From NCBI GenBank assembly GCA_001800515.1, contig MGVN01000107.1:15220-36906 (forward strand): a stretch of 21,687 nt of DNA, written 5' to 3'. The notes beneath the pieces were generated by a model. That model worked only from the letters and a program-made list of their open reading frames with translations. It ran no database searches and was not told the DNA's origin. The stretch comes from Elusimicrobia bacterium RIFOXYB2_FULL_49_7 (GTDB taxonomy: Bacteria; Fibrobacterota; OXYB2-FULL-49-7). Shown one piece after another: positions 7,768-15,655 of the stretch (positions are counted from its first letter, which is position 1; each line of letters begins with the position of its first letter). The position numbers were made by a program, and so were the translations under genes.

Positions 7768-8026
7768 TTACAATGAGAAAAATCATGCCTTTATTTAAAA
7801 CAGCTTTACAGTATGAACCAGTGTCATATACAAACCCAACAACCAAATAGGTAAGCATTCGACCCAACGTGTACAGTAACCCTGCAACCAGAATACCGCG
7901 CGTATTTCCTGTCCGCCGGCCCACATAGGAAATAGCCGCAATATTCGTTGCCAGAGGACAGGGGCTGATGGAAGTGGTCACCCCTAAACCGAACGCCACG
8001 CCCAAATCGAGAAATAGGGAGTCCAT
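7763..8026 (-). pseudogene. ArsG-like efflux permease, N-terminal fragment
   Basis: The frame from the ATG at 8026 begins MDSLFLDLGVAFGLGVTTSI and continues with SPCPLATNIAAISYVGRRTG and a second helix containing LLYTLGRMLTYLVVGFV. The SPCPLATNIAAISxxGRR signature matches, from memory, the CcdA/DsbD-like membrane proteins called ArsG-family (aromatic arsenical) transporters that sit in arsR-permease-thioredoxin operons. The family has about six helices and over 200 residues. Here the similarity stops after about 65 residues (near 7835) and the frame then runs through AT-rich, unrelated sequence to a stop. It is therefore a 3'-truncated remnant. No good ribosome site precedes it; the upstream sequence is permease remnant in another frame. 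Confidence 0.7.
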
Positions 8027-8033
8027 GATCAGG

Positions 8034-8186
8034 AACCCATTTTTCCACATGGCGCTCCATACGAAGCCTGCCGATGATCAATCCTGACAAGAAAGCGATA
8101 ATCAGACCCGTGGACATATAAAGTAGCGCCACTTTCACCAGGACAATTATGACCGGAACTTTAATCCGTAGATTAATTTGATTTTT
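8034..8186 (-). pseudogene. Internal fragment of an ArsP-type (SO_0444/DUF318-like) permease
   Basis: Immediately after the stop codon of the Cys-rich gene, and in the same frame, the minus strand reads VPVIIVLVKVALLYMSTGLI and then IAFLSGLIIGRLRMERHVEKWV. This hydrophobic block followed by GRLRMERxVExWV is typical of the middle of the large permeases encoded beside arsR and thioredoxin genes. The start and the whole C-terminal half are missing: the frame runs straight into the N-terminus of the ArsG-like gene in a different frame, which implies a deletion. The family assignment is from memory and moderately sure; the truncated state is clear. Confidence 0.55.
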
Positions 8187-8849
8187 TTAATATTTCTGCG
8201 GAGGACAAGCACTACCTGCCGCCCCGGAAGGGCCGCATCCGCTCGAAGGACAGCAGCCCCCTGAGCCGCTGGAGGCGACATAGGCCTGCAACACCTTATC
8301 AACCGTTATCTCACCGGTCACTTTGCCCATCCCTTTTCCCTTGCTCATCACCAGCACGACAGGCAAAACCATCTGACCAATCATGTTCTGATGATCCGCC
8401 GAATTCGCTTGAAGCTGATAAACGGAAAGACGGGTTCCCTTTTCCCGTATGGCCTTCCAGGCCGACTGCAGGGCGGCCGCGTCAGCAGCCGGGATCGACT
8501 CGCCGATTTTGGAGGGCACCCATACCATCACCGCATCCCGGTTCAGGGCCTTTTGATTCAACTCTCCCAGAGAGGCAAGCGAGTCCACGGTAAAACGGGC
8601 CGTATCTGCTGCTGAACCGACCTGTCCTGCGGATTGTTTTTGTGAAGCCATAAAAGCCGCATTGGCCGCAACCGGCGAAAGCGGCGCTTGAAAGAGGAAC
8701 TTAAAAACTAATATGCCGCCTACCGCCAAACTGACGACAATCAACAGGACTTTCTTTCCATTTGACGCCCTGGGTTTTACGCCACATCCGCAATCCGGGC
8801 CGCAGCATGGTTCAAAAGAAGGCTTGCCAATGGATTCTTGCTCACTCAT
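8187..8849 (-). CDS. Membrane-anchored, Cys-rich thioredoxin-fold-like protein of a decayed ars-type operon
   Basis: The ATG at 8849 is preferred over an upstream in-frame start because GGGGG lies just upstream. The 220-residue protein has a short cytoplasmic head with a Cys cluster (PCCGPDCGCG), one membrane helix (VLLIVVSLAVGGILVFKFLF, about 34-53), an extracytoplasmic alpha/beta domain and a Gly/Cys-rich tail (SGGCCPSSGCGPSG, SACPP). The domain contains DAVMVWVPS and GQMVLPVVLVMSKGKG, reminiscent of the strand before and the cis-Pro region of thioredoxin folds, but there is no CxxC active site. The Cys clusters at both ends suggest metal or metalloid binding. It sits between a broken arsR and a broken permease and is the only intact member of this set. 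The function is not known to me. Confidence 0.72.
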   Translation of the reverse strand: MSEQESIGKPSFEPCCGPDCGCGVKPRASNGKKVLLIVVSLAVGGILVFKFLFQAPLSPVAANAAFMASQKQSAGQVGSAADTARFTVDSLASLGELNQKALNRDAVMVWVPSKIGESIPAADAAALQSAWKAIREKGTRLSVYQLQANSADHQNMIGQMVLPVVLVMSKGKGMGKVTGEITVDKVLQAYVASSGSGGCCPSSGCGPSGAAGSACPPQKY

Positions 8850-8933
8850 ACTTTCCCCCTTTTGCTTGATAGGTGTTTTTTCAACCAACCCAGAATATCC
8901 AAAACAGCCGGTGACGCCGAATTGTTTGCCAAT

Positions 8934-9065
8934 CTATGTAGAGGGTGCTAATTTCAGAAATTCCACTATCTTACAGACACAGAGCTCCCGATTATAAAGC
9001 AAAACCAGCGCCTTGATCCGGTTCTCATCAGACAGCGCTTTGGCGATTAAAATGATTTCCTTCAT
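8934..9065 (-). pseudogene. arsR: ArsR-family repressor, truncated after the recognition-helix start
   Basis: From the ATG at 9065 the frame reads MKEIILIAKALSDENRIKAL and then VLLYNRELCVCKIVEFLKLAPST before a TAG stop. SDENRIKAL..L and ELCVC are hallmarks of ArsR-family winged-helix repressors, the two Cys being the arsenite-sensing pair. Normal proteins continue with a VSKHLxxLxxAGLV helix and a wing, for about 90-110 residues. Only 43 codons remain and the bases downstream of the stop do not restore the motif in any frame I could read, so the DNA-binding part is lost. A GGGGA ribosome-like site remains upstream, 26 bases beyond the chemoreceptor stop. It is most likely non-functional as a repressor. 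Confidence 0.75.
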
Positions 9066-9090
9066 GGCTATTCCCCGAGCGGGGTGCGAA

Positions 9091-11247
9091 TCAGACCTTG
9101 AATCGTTTGACCATCTGTTCCAATTCAACGGCCAACCGGGAAAGGTCTCGGGTACTCTCCTGCACCTCCTTAACGCTGCCGGCCGTGTCTTCGACCGCCT
9201 GGTGGACACGTTGGATACCGGAAGAAACTTCCGTGAGGCCGCGAGCCGATTCCTTTACATTCTGTGCAATATCCTCCGCGGACCGGGAAGCATTGCCCAC
9301 ATTGCCGGCGATCTCCCGAATGGTCGTGCTTTGTTCCTCCACCGCTGCGGCAATCGTCTGGGAAATGGCATCCACCTCTTCGATAACTTGGGTGATGGAT
9401 GCGATGGCTTTGGACGCGCCTTCTGTATTGGAGCGCATCTCGGTTATTTGTTCGGATATCTTCTGGGTGGCCTGAGCGGTTTGCTGGGCCAGCTCCTTCA
9501 CCTCTCCTGCCACCACAGCAAATCCCTTGCCTGCAGCACCGGCACGAGCCGCTTCAATGGTTGCATTAAGTGCCAGCAGATTGGTCTGTGAAGCAATACT
9601 GGTAATCACATCCAGGATTTTGCCGATTTCCGCGGCAGACGTGGACAGACGGTTCATAATCTGGCGGGTCTGCTGTGCTTCATTATTGGCTGCCCCGGCA
9701 ATCTGCTTTTCCTTCTGGCATTGGCGCGCCACTTCCGTGAGGGACAGGTTCATCTCCTGAATCGAAGAGGCGACGGTCCCAACCGCATCGGACATCTGGG
9801 TGGCAGCGCCGGAAATATTGCCGACATTCGCGGTCGCTTGTTCCGTGGCGCCGGCCACGGTATTGGACTGGGTCGTCATCTTTTCCGCGCTCAGTAACAA
9901 CACCCCCGAGGTTCCGGTCAGTTTATTGGAGGAGATGGAAACCGACCCCGCCCCGGCAACGATCCCGGATACCAGCTTGACGAGACTGTTTTGCATTTCT
10001 TTGATGGAATGGCCCAGCTTGCCGATCTCGTTCTTCGACTCAAGCAAGGCCTGCAAATCCCGATCATTTTCATCGAGCACCAAATTCCCGATTGCAAGAT
10101 TTCGTGCAATTCCATCCAGCTTTTCAATGGGCCGGGTCATGGAACGGGCGGAATAGATCGAAAAGAAAATACCGAGCAAAATAGCAATGAGGCAGACACC
10201 TACCGTGATGAAAGTAAATTTCCGAAGTCCCTCCAGAAACTCATCAAAAGGCGCACCGGCTCCGACAATCCAGTCCCACTCCTTAAAATAACAAAAACCA
10301 CTCATCTTTTCTTTGGCCGTTGTTTCGCCGGGATTCTTCCAGGGATAGCTCAACAAAGCCGTTTCACCGGGGTTAAGAGAAAGAGCTTTATGAACCATAT
10401 TCTGAATAAAAAAGCTGCCATTGGCATCCTGTGTATTCCAAATATTCTCTCCATCACGCTTATTTTGGGCGGAGAGAATGTAATTACCCGCGGTATCCAG
10501 GATGAAGATATAACCGCTTTTCCCAACCACCTGCTGGGCAAATTGCTTTCTAACCATTTCCTGATGGATTTTTTCGTCCATGCCCACAAACACGGCCCCC
10601 ACAATGCGGCCGTTCTCATCGCGGACAGGCTCATAGGCTGTTATATATAATTTATTGACTACAAAAGCACGCCCAAAATAGGGTTTTCCTTCCAGAATAG
10701 ATTGACAAACCGGCGAACTTTTCGGAATATACGTTCCGGTGGCCCGCACCCCTTTTTCATCCTTTACCGTGGTAATGATCCGGAGCATGCCTTGGGGGAT
10801 AAGTTGAAAGATCGTCACATGGGATCCGGTCACCTCTTTTGTTCTATCAACCATCGCAAACTCTTTATCCATCGGGTCGCCATTGACCCGCATTGTAGGG
10901 ATAGTTATTTGAGTTACTTCTTTAGTCATCTGGTTGACTGCCTGAACTTTTACAGGGGTTCGCTCATCCAAAACGATTTTTCGGCCGGTTCGTAAACCGA
11001 TAATAATGTTTGTGTGGGCCACATTCAGATCTTTTTTGACCTTGCTCATGGCAGCTTCATACATGCTGGTCGTGGTCACATAGCAACTCGCGGCATATTG
11101 TTTTAACATTTCTGATGTTGTATGCAAGGTATCTTGCCGAATGACAATGTAACTGATAATAGTAAGAATCATGATCGGTACAATGATCAGTAAGAGAGAA
11201 TAGCCGATAAGCAGTTTCCGGATACTGATATTATTGATTTTTACCAT
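9091..11247 (-). CDS. Methyl-accepting chemotaxis protein with double-Cache sensor
   Basis: This 718-residue receptor detects an extracytoplasmic ligand and controls CheA. TM1 is about residues 12-35. The periplasmic region, about 38-343, looks like the Cache_3-Cache_2 fusion type ([58 protein letters not shown]). TM2 is about 345-366, HAMP about 365-430 with MTRPIEKL, and the methyl-accepting domain reaches the C-terminus. The signalling hairpin reads [20 protein letters not shown] then [19 protein letters not shown], essentially the family consensus. No C-terminal NWETF-type pentapeptide is present (end KRFKV). CGGAG lies seven bases before the ATG. A possible sigma-28 promoter is annotated upstream, consistent with FliA in this window. 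The ligand is unknown; adjacency to an ars-type remnant may be coincidental. Confidence 0.95.
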   Translation of the reverse strand: MVKINNISIRKLLIGYSLLLIIVPIMILTIISYIVIRQDTLHTTSEMLKQYAASCYVTTTSMYEAAMSKVKKDLNVAHTNIIIGLRTGRKIVLDERTPVKVQAVNQMTKEVTQITIPTMRVNGDPMDKEFAMVDRTKEVTGSHVTIFQLIPQGMLRIITTVKDEKGVRATGTYIPKSSPVCQSILEGKPYFGRAFVVNKLYITAYEPVRDENGRIVGAVFVGMDEKIHQEMVRKQFAQQVVGKSGYIFILDTAGNYILSAQNKRDGENIWNTQDANGSFFIQNMVHKALSLNPGETALLSYPWKNPGETTAKEKMSGFCYFKEWDWIVGAGAPFDEFLEGLRKFTFITVGVCLIAILLGIFFSIYSARSMTRPIEKLDGIARNLAIGNLVLDENDRDLQALLESKNEIGKLGHSIKEMQNSLVKLVSGIVAGAGSVSISSNKLTGTSGVLLLSAEKMTTQSNTVAGATEQATANVGNISGAATQMSDAVGTVASSIQEMNLSLTEVARQCQKEKQIAGAANNEAQQTRQIMNRLSTSAAEIGKILDVITSIASQTNLLALNATIEAARAGAAGKGFAVVAGEVKELAQQTAQATQKISEQITEMRSNTEGASKAIASITQVIEEVDAISQTIAAAVEEQSTTIREIAGNVGNASRSAEDIAQNVKESARGLTEVSSGIQRVHQAVEDTAGSVKEVQESTRDLSRLAVELEQMVKRFKV

Positions 11248-11296
11248 TTGATACTCCGATATAGATGGAATGGGACGACTATGGTAAAATATAAAT

Positions 11297-11323
11297 ATAT
11301 CAACAAACCGTTGTCAGGTTTGA
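11297..11323 (-). promoter_or_regulatory. Possible sigma-28 promoter of the chemoreceptor gene, overlapping a dyad
   Basis: On the minus strand TCAA (11320-11323), 15 bases, then GTTGATAT (11297-11304) resembles the FliA consensus TAAA-N15-GCCGATAA, with 3/4 and 5/8 matches, about 50 bases before the receptor's start codon. The spacer contains most of a perfect dyad CAAACC-N7-GGTTTG (11304-11322). The match is partial; support rests on the correct spacing, on the gene type and on fliA being encoded nearby. Confidence 0.35.
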
Positions 11324-11344
11324 AATGCCGAACAAATGGGTTAT

Positions 11345-13765
11345 TTACCGGCCCTTTTCGATCCTATCACGTACCCATTGGAATGGTTCGGATAATAGGG
11401 CCTTGTTCAAAAGGCTTTGAGATACATTATCCTGAAAACGCACCAAGGCCTCCGCTCCGGCTGCCCGCAGATTCTCATCCGAAGACGTCAGCGCAATTTC
11501 AAAAAGAGGGCGGGATGATTCATCCCTAAACCGTCCCAGGGAGTGAAGGGCTGCAATCTGGCCCAATTTGAAGCCTGAATCCACGGCTGCCCGGTAAAAG
11601 GTGCAAAGCAAAGGAAGCAAGGAGGTATCCCCGGTTGAGCCGGCAGCCCCGGCAGCCAGAATTCGGGTATCCCAATCCGGATCCGTTATAAAACGGCGTG
11701 CTGCCGGGGCAGCCGAGACATCTCCCACCTGTGCCAGAAGTCGTAAAAGCGCCCATCGCTGTCCTTGATCCGCGCTATCGCTGAGACAGGCTGCGGTCAA
11801 CCCTTTTGAAAAACCTTTCCATCCTTGTTGGACCGCCTGGTGGCCGATGATAACCGTGGTCTTGAGCCACTGAGAGGTCGCGGCAAAACACACGCCTTCT
11901 GCTTGGGAAACCAATCGTTGAAGAACGGCACGCGCTTTTTCCGGACTCATCAAATAGAGGGCAATAACACCCTTTTCTTTGACCGGAGAGCGTATATCCG
12001 CACAACACAAGGATTCCACCACAGCAAAGGTCCCGCTATCGGAACGATCGATAAGATATTCCAGGGCTTGAAGAGTACGGGCTGAATCGCGCAGATCAGC
12101 CAGCAGGACATCCGTTGTTCTTTCCGGAGAAAGCGCTTTTTCCATCCACCGGTCACGCGTGGTTTCCGCGCGTGTTAAGGGGAGCATGGAACCCAACATC
12201 CGAGGGTATTCCTTTGAGATCGCCCGATTGCCGCGACCATTGGCCGCCACCCCTTCCACGGAAAGGGATCGACAACGAGCGTCGTTCCACTGCTTTCCGG
12301 CCACGGCAATGGTATAGGTATAGGGCGTTTTTTCGACCCGAGTCACATTTCGCCGTTCCTTACCCATCGAATCATCCCAGACATAGGTGATTTGAAGCGC
12401 CTTTCCCGGGGCCAATTCTCCTTGCACCGTGATGGTATTCAAACCCGGCTGCAACTGAGGCAAAGAAAAAAGGTTCAACTGAACGGTGGTGGAAAAACGG
12501 AAGGCTTTGACTTCGCAGTCCGAAAGATGCTGTGCAACTTTCAGTTTTAGTTTCAACCGGTAGGCATAGAGTCCGAAAGGGCTTTTGAACGCAGGCGGCA
12601 TATTTCCGGGAACCGGATAGACAGGACAGATCGCAAGCGTATCAGACCGGTCGTCCCCTTTTTTAGAGGCAGTCCATAACGGTTTATAAGTGTTACCGCC
12701 ATCTGTAGACAAAAGCAGTCTGAGGGAATCGGCTGCTTGACGGCGAGTATACTTGACAATCACGGCTGCATTCGAAATGATATAGGGCGTTCGGAAGTGC
12801 CACGCCACCTCAGCCCATCTTCCAACCGTATCAGACATCAATCCCTTTGACGCAATATGACAAGGAGGTTCGGCCAGCCCCTCTTGCCAATCTTCACGGC
12901 TTAAATCCGGAGAATAAGTCCATTGTCCGTTGCCATAATCCACCCGGCAGTCACCGCGTCCATAAGGTCCCCGCTCGGAAACCGGAACGGTCTGATGCGT
13001 ATAATGAATATTGTTTTCATAGGGCTTGCCAAGGTTTCTCCAGAGCCGTTCCAGTTTTTCTCCGGTGCGCAAAGCCAGCTCCATCCGGTGACGTGGATAA
13101 GGAAGGTGGTCGCAATGAATCCAGACAGGGGACCAATGATTGACTTCGCAGCCTAAACCATCCGCACCAAGAATACGGGTTCGGGTCCGGTCGAATTTAA
13201 AGCGCCCTTCTGAAACATCAAAAAGATGCCAGCGCGCCACACTATCGGTATCCGTATAACGACAATGAACCATGGTATGGCCGGATCGATAGACTTTTTC
13301 GGCACGGTAACCCAGTGCACGCCAAACCCCTTCCATGATACGAGCTAACCCGTCGCACCAGTGTGCACCGTACACATTCATGACCTTGATGGGGTCCTGA
13401 ATATAACCGTTATTCGCCAAAGACCAAGCATCTTGTGTTCGCTTCTCGGTTGGAATGGTTTCGTTTGTGTACATCGTCCACCGCCGGATCCAGCGCCAGA
13501 CGGCAATGGCTTTGTCGGTTTCGCTCTGGGCATTGCTTAAACGGATGGCATCCAGACCGAACTGCCGCAAATCGGAACCGTCCGGCCAACGGTCGCATAC
13601 CACCGTCACGCCGGTCGCAGCAGGGGCCAGACAAAGGAAAGGCCCGGGTTCGAGCTCTTCCCCACCCCGCCAATAAGCCGTGTTCGGCACAGCAGCGGAT
13701 ATGGACAAAATAAGCAAGGCGGCCGTTATAACGGCCGCCTTGACAATAAGTACCTTTTCGGCCAT
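11345..13765 (-). CDS. Secreted transglutaminase-like / HEAT-repeat protein without sorting domain (paralogue 2)
   Basis: An 806-residue protein with an N-terminal signal peptide (about 1-27). A YWRGGEELEPGPFLC segment leads into a transglutaminase-like domain with a Cys-His-Asp triad: Cys137 in GAHWCDGLARIMEGVWRALG, His163 in SGHTMVHCRY and Asp183 in RWHLFDVSEG. A conserved region with PRHRMELALRTGEKLERLWR, a beta-rich jelly-roll-like part (about 310-430) and a second beta part (PQLQPGLNTITVQGEL) follow. From about residue 560 to the end the protein is alpha-helical with HEAT-like repeats. It is homologous along its whole length to the 917-residue protein at 15656-18409 but ends at WVRDRIEKGR without the type IX sorting domain. 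Its start is seven bases after the preceding stop and lacks a good ribosome site, so coupling is likely. Substrate unknown; it could be a protease or an amidase of the same fold rather than a cross-linker. Confidence 0.8.
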   Translation of the reverse strand: MAEKVLIVKAAVITAALLILSISAAVPNTAYWRGGEELEPGPFLCLAPAATGVTVVCDRWPDGSDLRQFGLDAIRLSNAQSETDKAIAVWRWIRRWTMYTNETIPTEKRTQDAWSLANNGYIQDPIKVMNVYGAHWCDGLARIMEGVWRALGYRAEKVYRSGHTMVHCRYTDTDSVARWHLFDVSEGRFKFDRTRTRILGADGLGCEVNHWSPVWIHCDHLPYPRHRMELALRTGEKLERLWRNLGKPYENNIHYTHQTVPVSERGPYGRGDCRVDYGNGQWTYSPDLSREDWQEGLAEPPCHIASKGLMSDTVGRWAEVAWHFRTPYIISNAAVIVKYTRRQAADSLRLLLSTDGGNTYKPLWTASKKGDDRSDTLAICPVYPVPGNMPPAFKSPFGLYAYRLKLKLKVAQHLSDCEVKAFRFSTTVQLNLFSLPQLQPGLNTITVQGELAPGKALQITYVWDDSMGKERRNVTRVEKTPYTYTIAVAGKQWNDARCRSLSVEGVAANGRGNRAISKEYPRMLGSMLPLTRAETTRDRWMEKALSPERTTDVLLADLRDSARTLQALEYLIDRSDSGTFAVVESLCCADIRSPVKEKGVIALYLMSPEKARAVLQRLVSQAEGVCFAATSQWLKTTVIIGHQAVQQGWKGFSKGLTAACLSDSADQGQRWALLRLLAQVGDVSAAPAARRFITDPDWDTRILAAGAAGSTGDTSLLPLLCTFYRAAVDSGFKLGQIAALHSLGRFRDESSRPLFEIALTSSDENLRAAGAEALVRFQDNVSQSLLNKALLSEPFQWVRDRIEKGR
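13715..13742. repeat. Perfect 28-bp palindrome inside the signal-peptide codons of paralogue 2
   Basis: CAAGGCGGCCGTTA (13715-13728) is followed directly by its exact reverse complement (13729-13742). In the mRNA of the minus-strand gene this covers nucleotides 24-51 of the coding sequence and would fold into a very GC-rich hairpin just behind the initiating ribosome footprint. There is no T-run after it, so a classical terminator is unlikely. A translation-attenuating hairpin or a dimeric protein site are alternatives. Confidence 0.85.
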
Positions 13766-13772
13766 TGCTGAT

Positions 13773-15620
13773 TTATCGGGTCAACATCAGTTTAACGCTG
13801 CGCGACAGCCGGCCGGTTTTGAGATGGCAGATATAAATGCCGCTCGGGAGATTCGCGCCGGCTGCAAAAGACACTTCATAAACCCCGCTCTTCCGCTCTT
13901 CATCCAACAATCTGGCCACTCGTTTACCGGAAACCGCACAAACATCCAGAGTCACCTTGCCGGATATCGGCAGATAAAAACGGATCGTCGTTGAAGGGTT
14001 AAAAGGATTGGGAAAGACCGACAGGGAAACAGCCGCCAATGACTCAACTCCGGACTCGCCCGATACCGGCGAGGTCGTGAACATCAAATCTTCCGTGGCA
14101 GTCTCATTGCCCATGGGATCTTTTAGCGTCACCCGATAATGATAAGTCATATCCGTTGTCAAGCCGGTCAAAGCAATGGTATGTTTCATCCGGTAAAAAC
14201 GACTGTAATCCACGGTGGTACCATAGGCATCGGTTTCCCCGTATTCCAGTTTGACCAGAACCAAATCAGGATCAAGACCGTTTGTGTTAATGGAAATGAT
14301 GAAGTTCCGTGTGGAAAAATCGTCGCCCGGCACAGCTTCTGCAATCGCGGGTGCCGGCGGAGGAACATCATCCACCACGGGTGTTTTATCGACCGCCAGA
14401 GGACGGTAAAGGGGATCTCCGACGTTCCAGGTTTTCCAGCCTAAACGAGGATCCGAATGGTAGGCTATTTCAGCATAATTCGCCCCCTGCATAATATAGT
14501 AAAGGAACTTTTCAGGTTGCGTATGACCGTTCAGATAAGGTTCATCAATGACACCCGAAACCGCAGTCGCTCCTTCGACCATGGCCATGCTGCCGAAAGA
14601 ATAAACGCTATAGGTACTGGAAAAGGAATTGGAGTTTAAATCGCATGCCAAAGCACCGGGCATCCATGTCCAGGTATTGGTACGATATTGCATGAAATTA
14701 TACCAACCCCCGTAGAAAATGGCATTGGGCGCAGTCAAGGCACTGGTCGCTCCGTCCTGAAACAGAGCCGCACTTTCACCAATTTCACTTCCCGAATATT
14801 CCCAACGGCATTTAAAACCTGCCTGTTCGATATACCGCTTGCCCATGCTCATATCTTTGTCCGCAGTTCCATAAGAACCATATCCGACGGGATAATGAGC
14901 CAACAGAGAATCCGGATTGTAATAACCATAACGGGTATCGACATATCCCACAGGACTGTAATAACCCAGGGTGCCGCTGCTGTCCGGATACAGGTATTTT
15001 TCCGCATAGAGCGCCCTATCGACCAGTTCTTTCGAATTTTGAAAACTGCTGCCGTTCAGATGAGTGACCAGATACATATTCGTCCCATTATAAATCTTAT
15101 AGGTATCATGATTAAAAGCTCCCTTATCTGAACCCACACCCGGGGAACTTTCATACATGGGGTTAGAGCCGACGGAACCGATGGTGGAAGACGCCGAGTC
15201 GTTTCCAATGGCCCAAATGGCCGCGATTTGCTGACCCACCGGATAAACAGCGCTTCCGGAAGATTTGGACGCCATACGGTAGGGAATGCCCTTGCACAGC
15301 ACAATGAAATTAATCTCCGTTTCTCCGAGTTCGGTCAGTTTGTTCCGGAGCGGGGTGACAAAATTGGCGTAGAAATTATTCAGCGTGGATGCCGGATGAT
15401 ACATCTCTTCGGCCGGGGTGGACACCCCGAGCAGATTGGCGGCAGGGATACCTCGTTTGGCTTGATAATATTCGGCCAAATCCTTGGAATCAGACTGGCC
15501 GTTACCATCCGCATCAGATTGATTGGTCCGGTAAATCACCAACACACGGGAAGGATCATCATAGGCTTGAGGAAAGGCGGCAACGGCCAGACAGGCGGAC
15601 AAGATCAGGCACTTTATCAT
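13773..15620 (-). CDS. TIGR03790-family secreted protein with FN3-like and type IX sorting domains
   Basis: The start at 15620 (MIKCLILSACLAVAAFPQAY, a signal peptide) is chosen because AAAGGAG lies just upstream; the product has 615 residues. Residues about 22-410 match the TIGR03790 family of unknown function: SRVLVIYRTN, DLAEYYQAKRGIPAANLLGV, INFIVLCKGIPYR, and at the end GATAVSGVIDEPYLNGHTQPE, then GWKTWNVGDPLYRP. A dockerin-like calcium loop (about 36-48) is inserted after the first strand. A fibronectin-III-like domain covers about 425-518 and residues about 531-615 form the type IX sorting domain (FPNPFNPSTTIRFYL, LPSGIYICHL). It is the middle gene of a three-gene unit: 35 bases after the first transglutaminase-like gene and seven before the second. 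Secretion across the outer membrane by type IX is inferred from the sorting domain. Confidence 0.88.
   Translation of the reverse strand: MIKCLILSACLAVAAFPQAYDDPSRVLVIYRTNQSDADGNGQSDSKDLAEYYQAKRGIPAANLLGVSTPAEEMYHPASTLNNFYANFVTPLRNKLTELGETEINFIVLCKGIPYRMASKSSGSAVYPVGQQIAAIWAIGNDSASSTIGSVGSNPMYESSPGVGSDKGAFNHDTYKIYNGTNMYLVTHLNGSSFQNSKELVDRALYAEKYLYPDSSGTLGYYSPVGYVDTRYGYYNPDSLLAHYPVGYGSYGTADKDMSMGKRYIEQAGFKCRWEYSGSEIGESAALFQDGATSALTAPNAIFYGGWYNFMQYRTNTWTWMPGALACDLNSNSFSSTYSVYSFGSMAMVEGATAVSGVIDEPYLNGHTQPEKFLYYIMQGANYAEIAYHSDPRLGWKTWNVGDPLYRPLAVDKTPVVDDVPPPAPAIAEAVPGDDFSTRNFIISINTNGLDPDLVLVKLEYGETDAYGTTVDYSRFYRMKHTIALTGLTTDMTYHYRVTLKDPMGNETATEDLMFTTSPVSGESGVESLAAVSLSVFPNPFNPSTTIRFYLPISGKVTLDVCAVSGKRVARLLDEERKSGVYEVSFAAGANLPSGIYICHLKTGRLSRSVKLMLTR
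13776..14030 (-). other. Type IX C-terminal sorting domain module, copy A
   Basis: These codons encode the last 85 residues of the TIGR03790 protein: VFPNPFNPSTTIRF, GKVTLDVCAVSGKRVARLLD, EERKSGVYEVSF, LPSGIYIC and the basic end RLSRSVKLMLTR. They are clearly similar in protein and in DNA to the module at 15659-15913, much more so than unrelated sorting domains of this type usually are. The tail is expected to be recognised by the type IX translocon and cleaved at the cell surface. Confidence 0.85.
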
Positions 15621-15655
15621 GATCATCTCCTTTGTTAAATAAAATTCCATCCTTT

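Noticed and set aside
9073..9084. CCCCGAGCGGGG hairpin between the chemoreceptor and the arsR remnant
   Set aside because: Stem of only four to five pairs with a minimal loop and no T-run; not supportable as a terminator.
9013..9591. 192-codon plus-strand frame across arsR and the chemoreceptor
   Set aside because: Lies opposite the highly conserved MCP signalling domain; a shadow of its codon pattern.
14688..15638. Long plus-strand frames opposite the TIGR03790 gene
   Set aside because: Antisense to a gene with signal peptide, family motifs and sorting domain; no coherent protein features.
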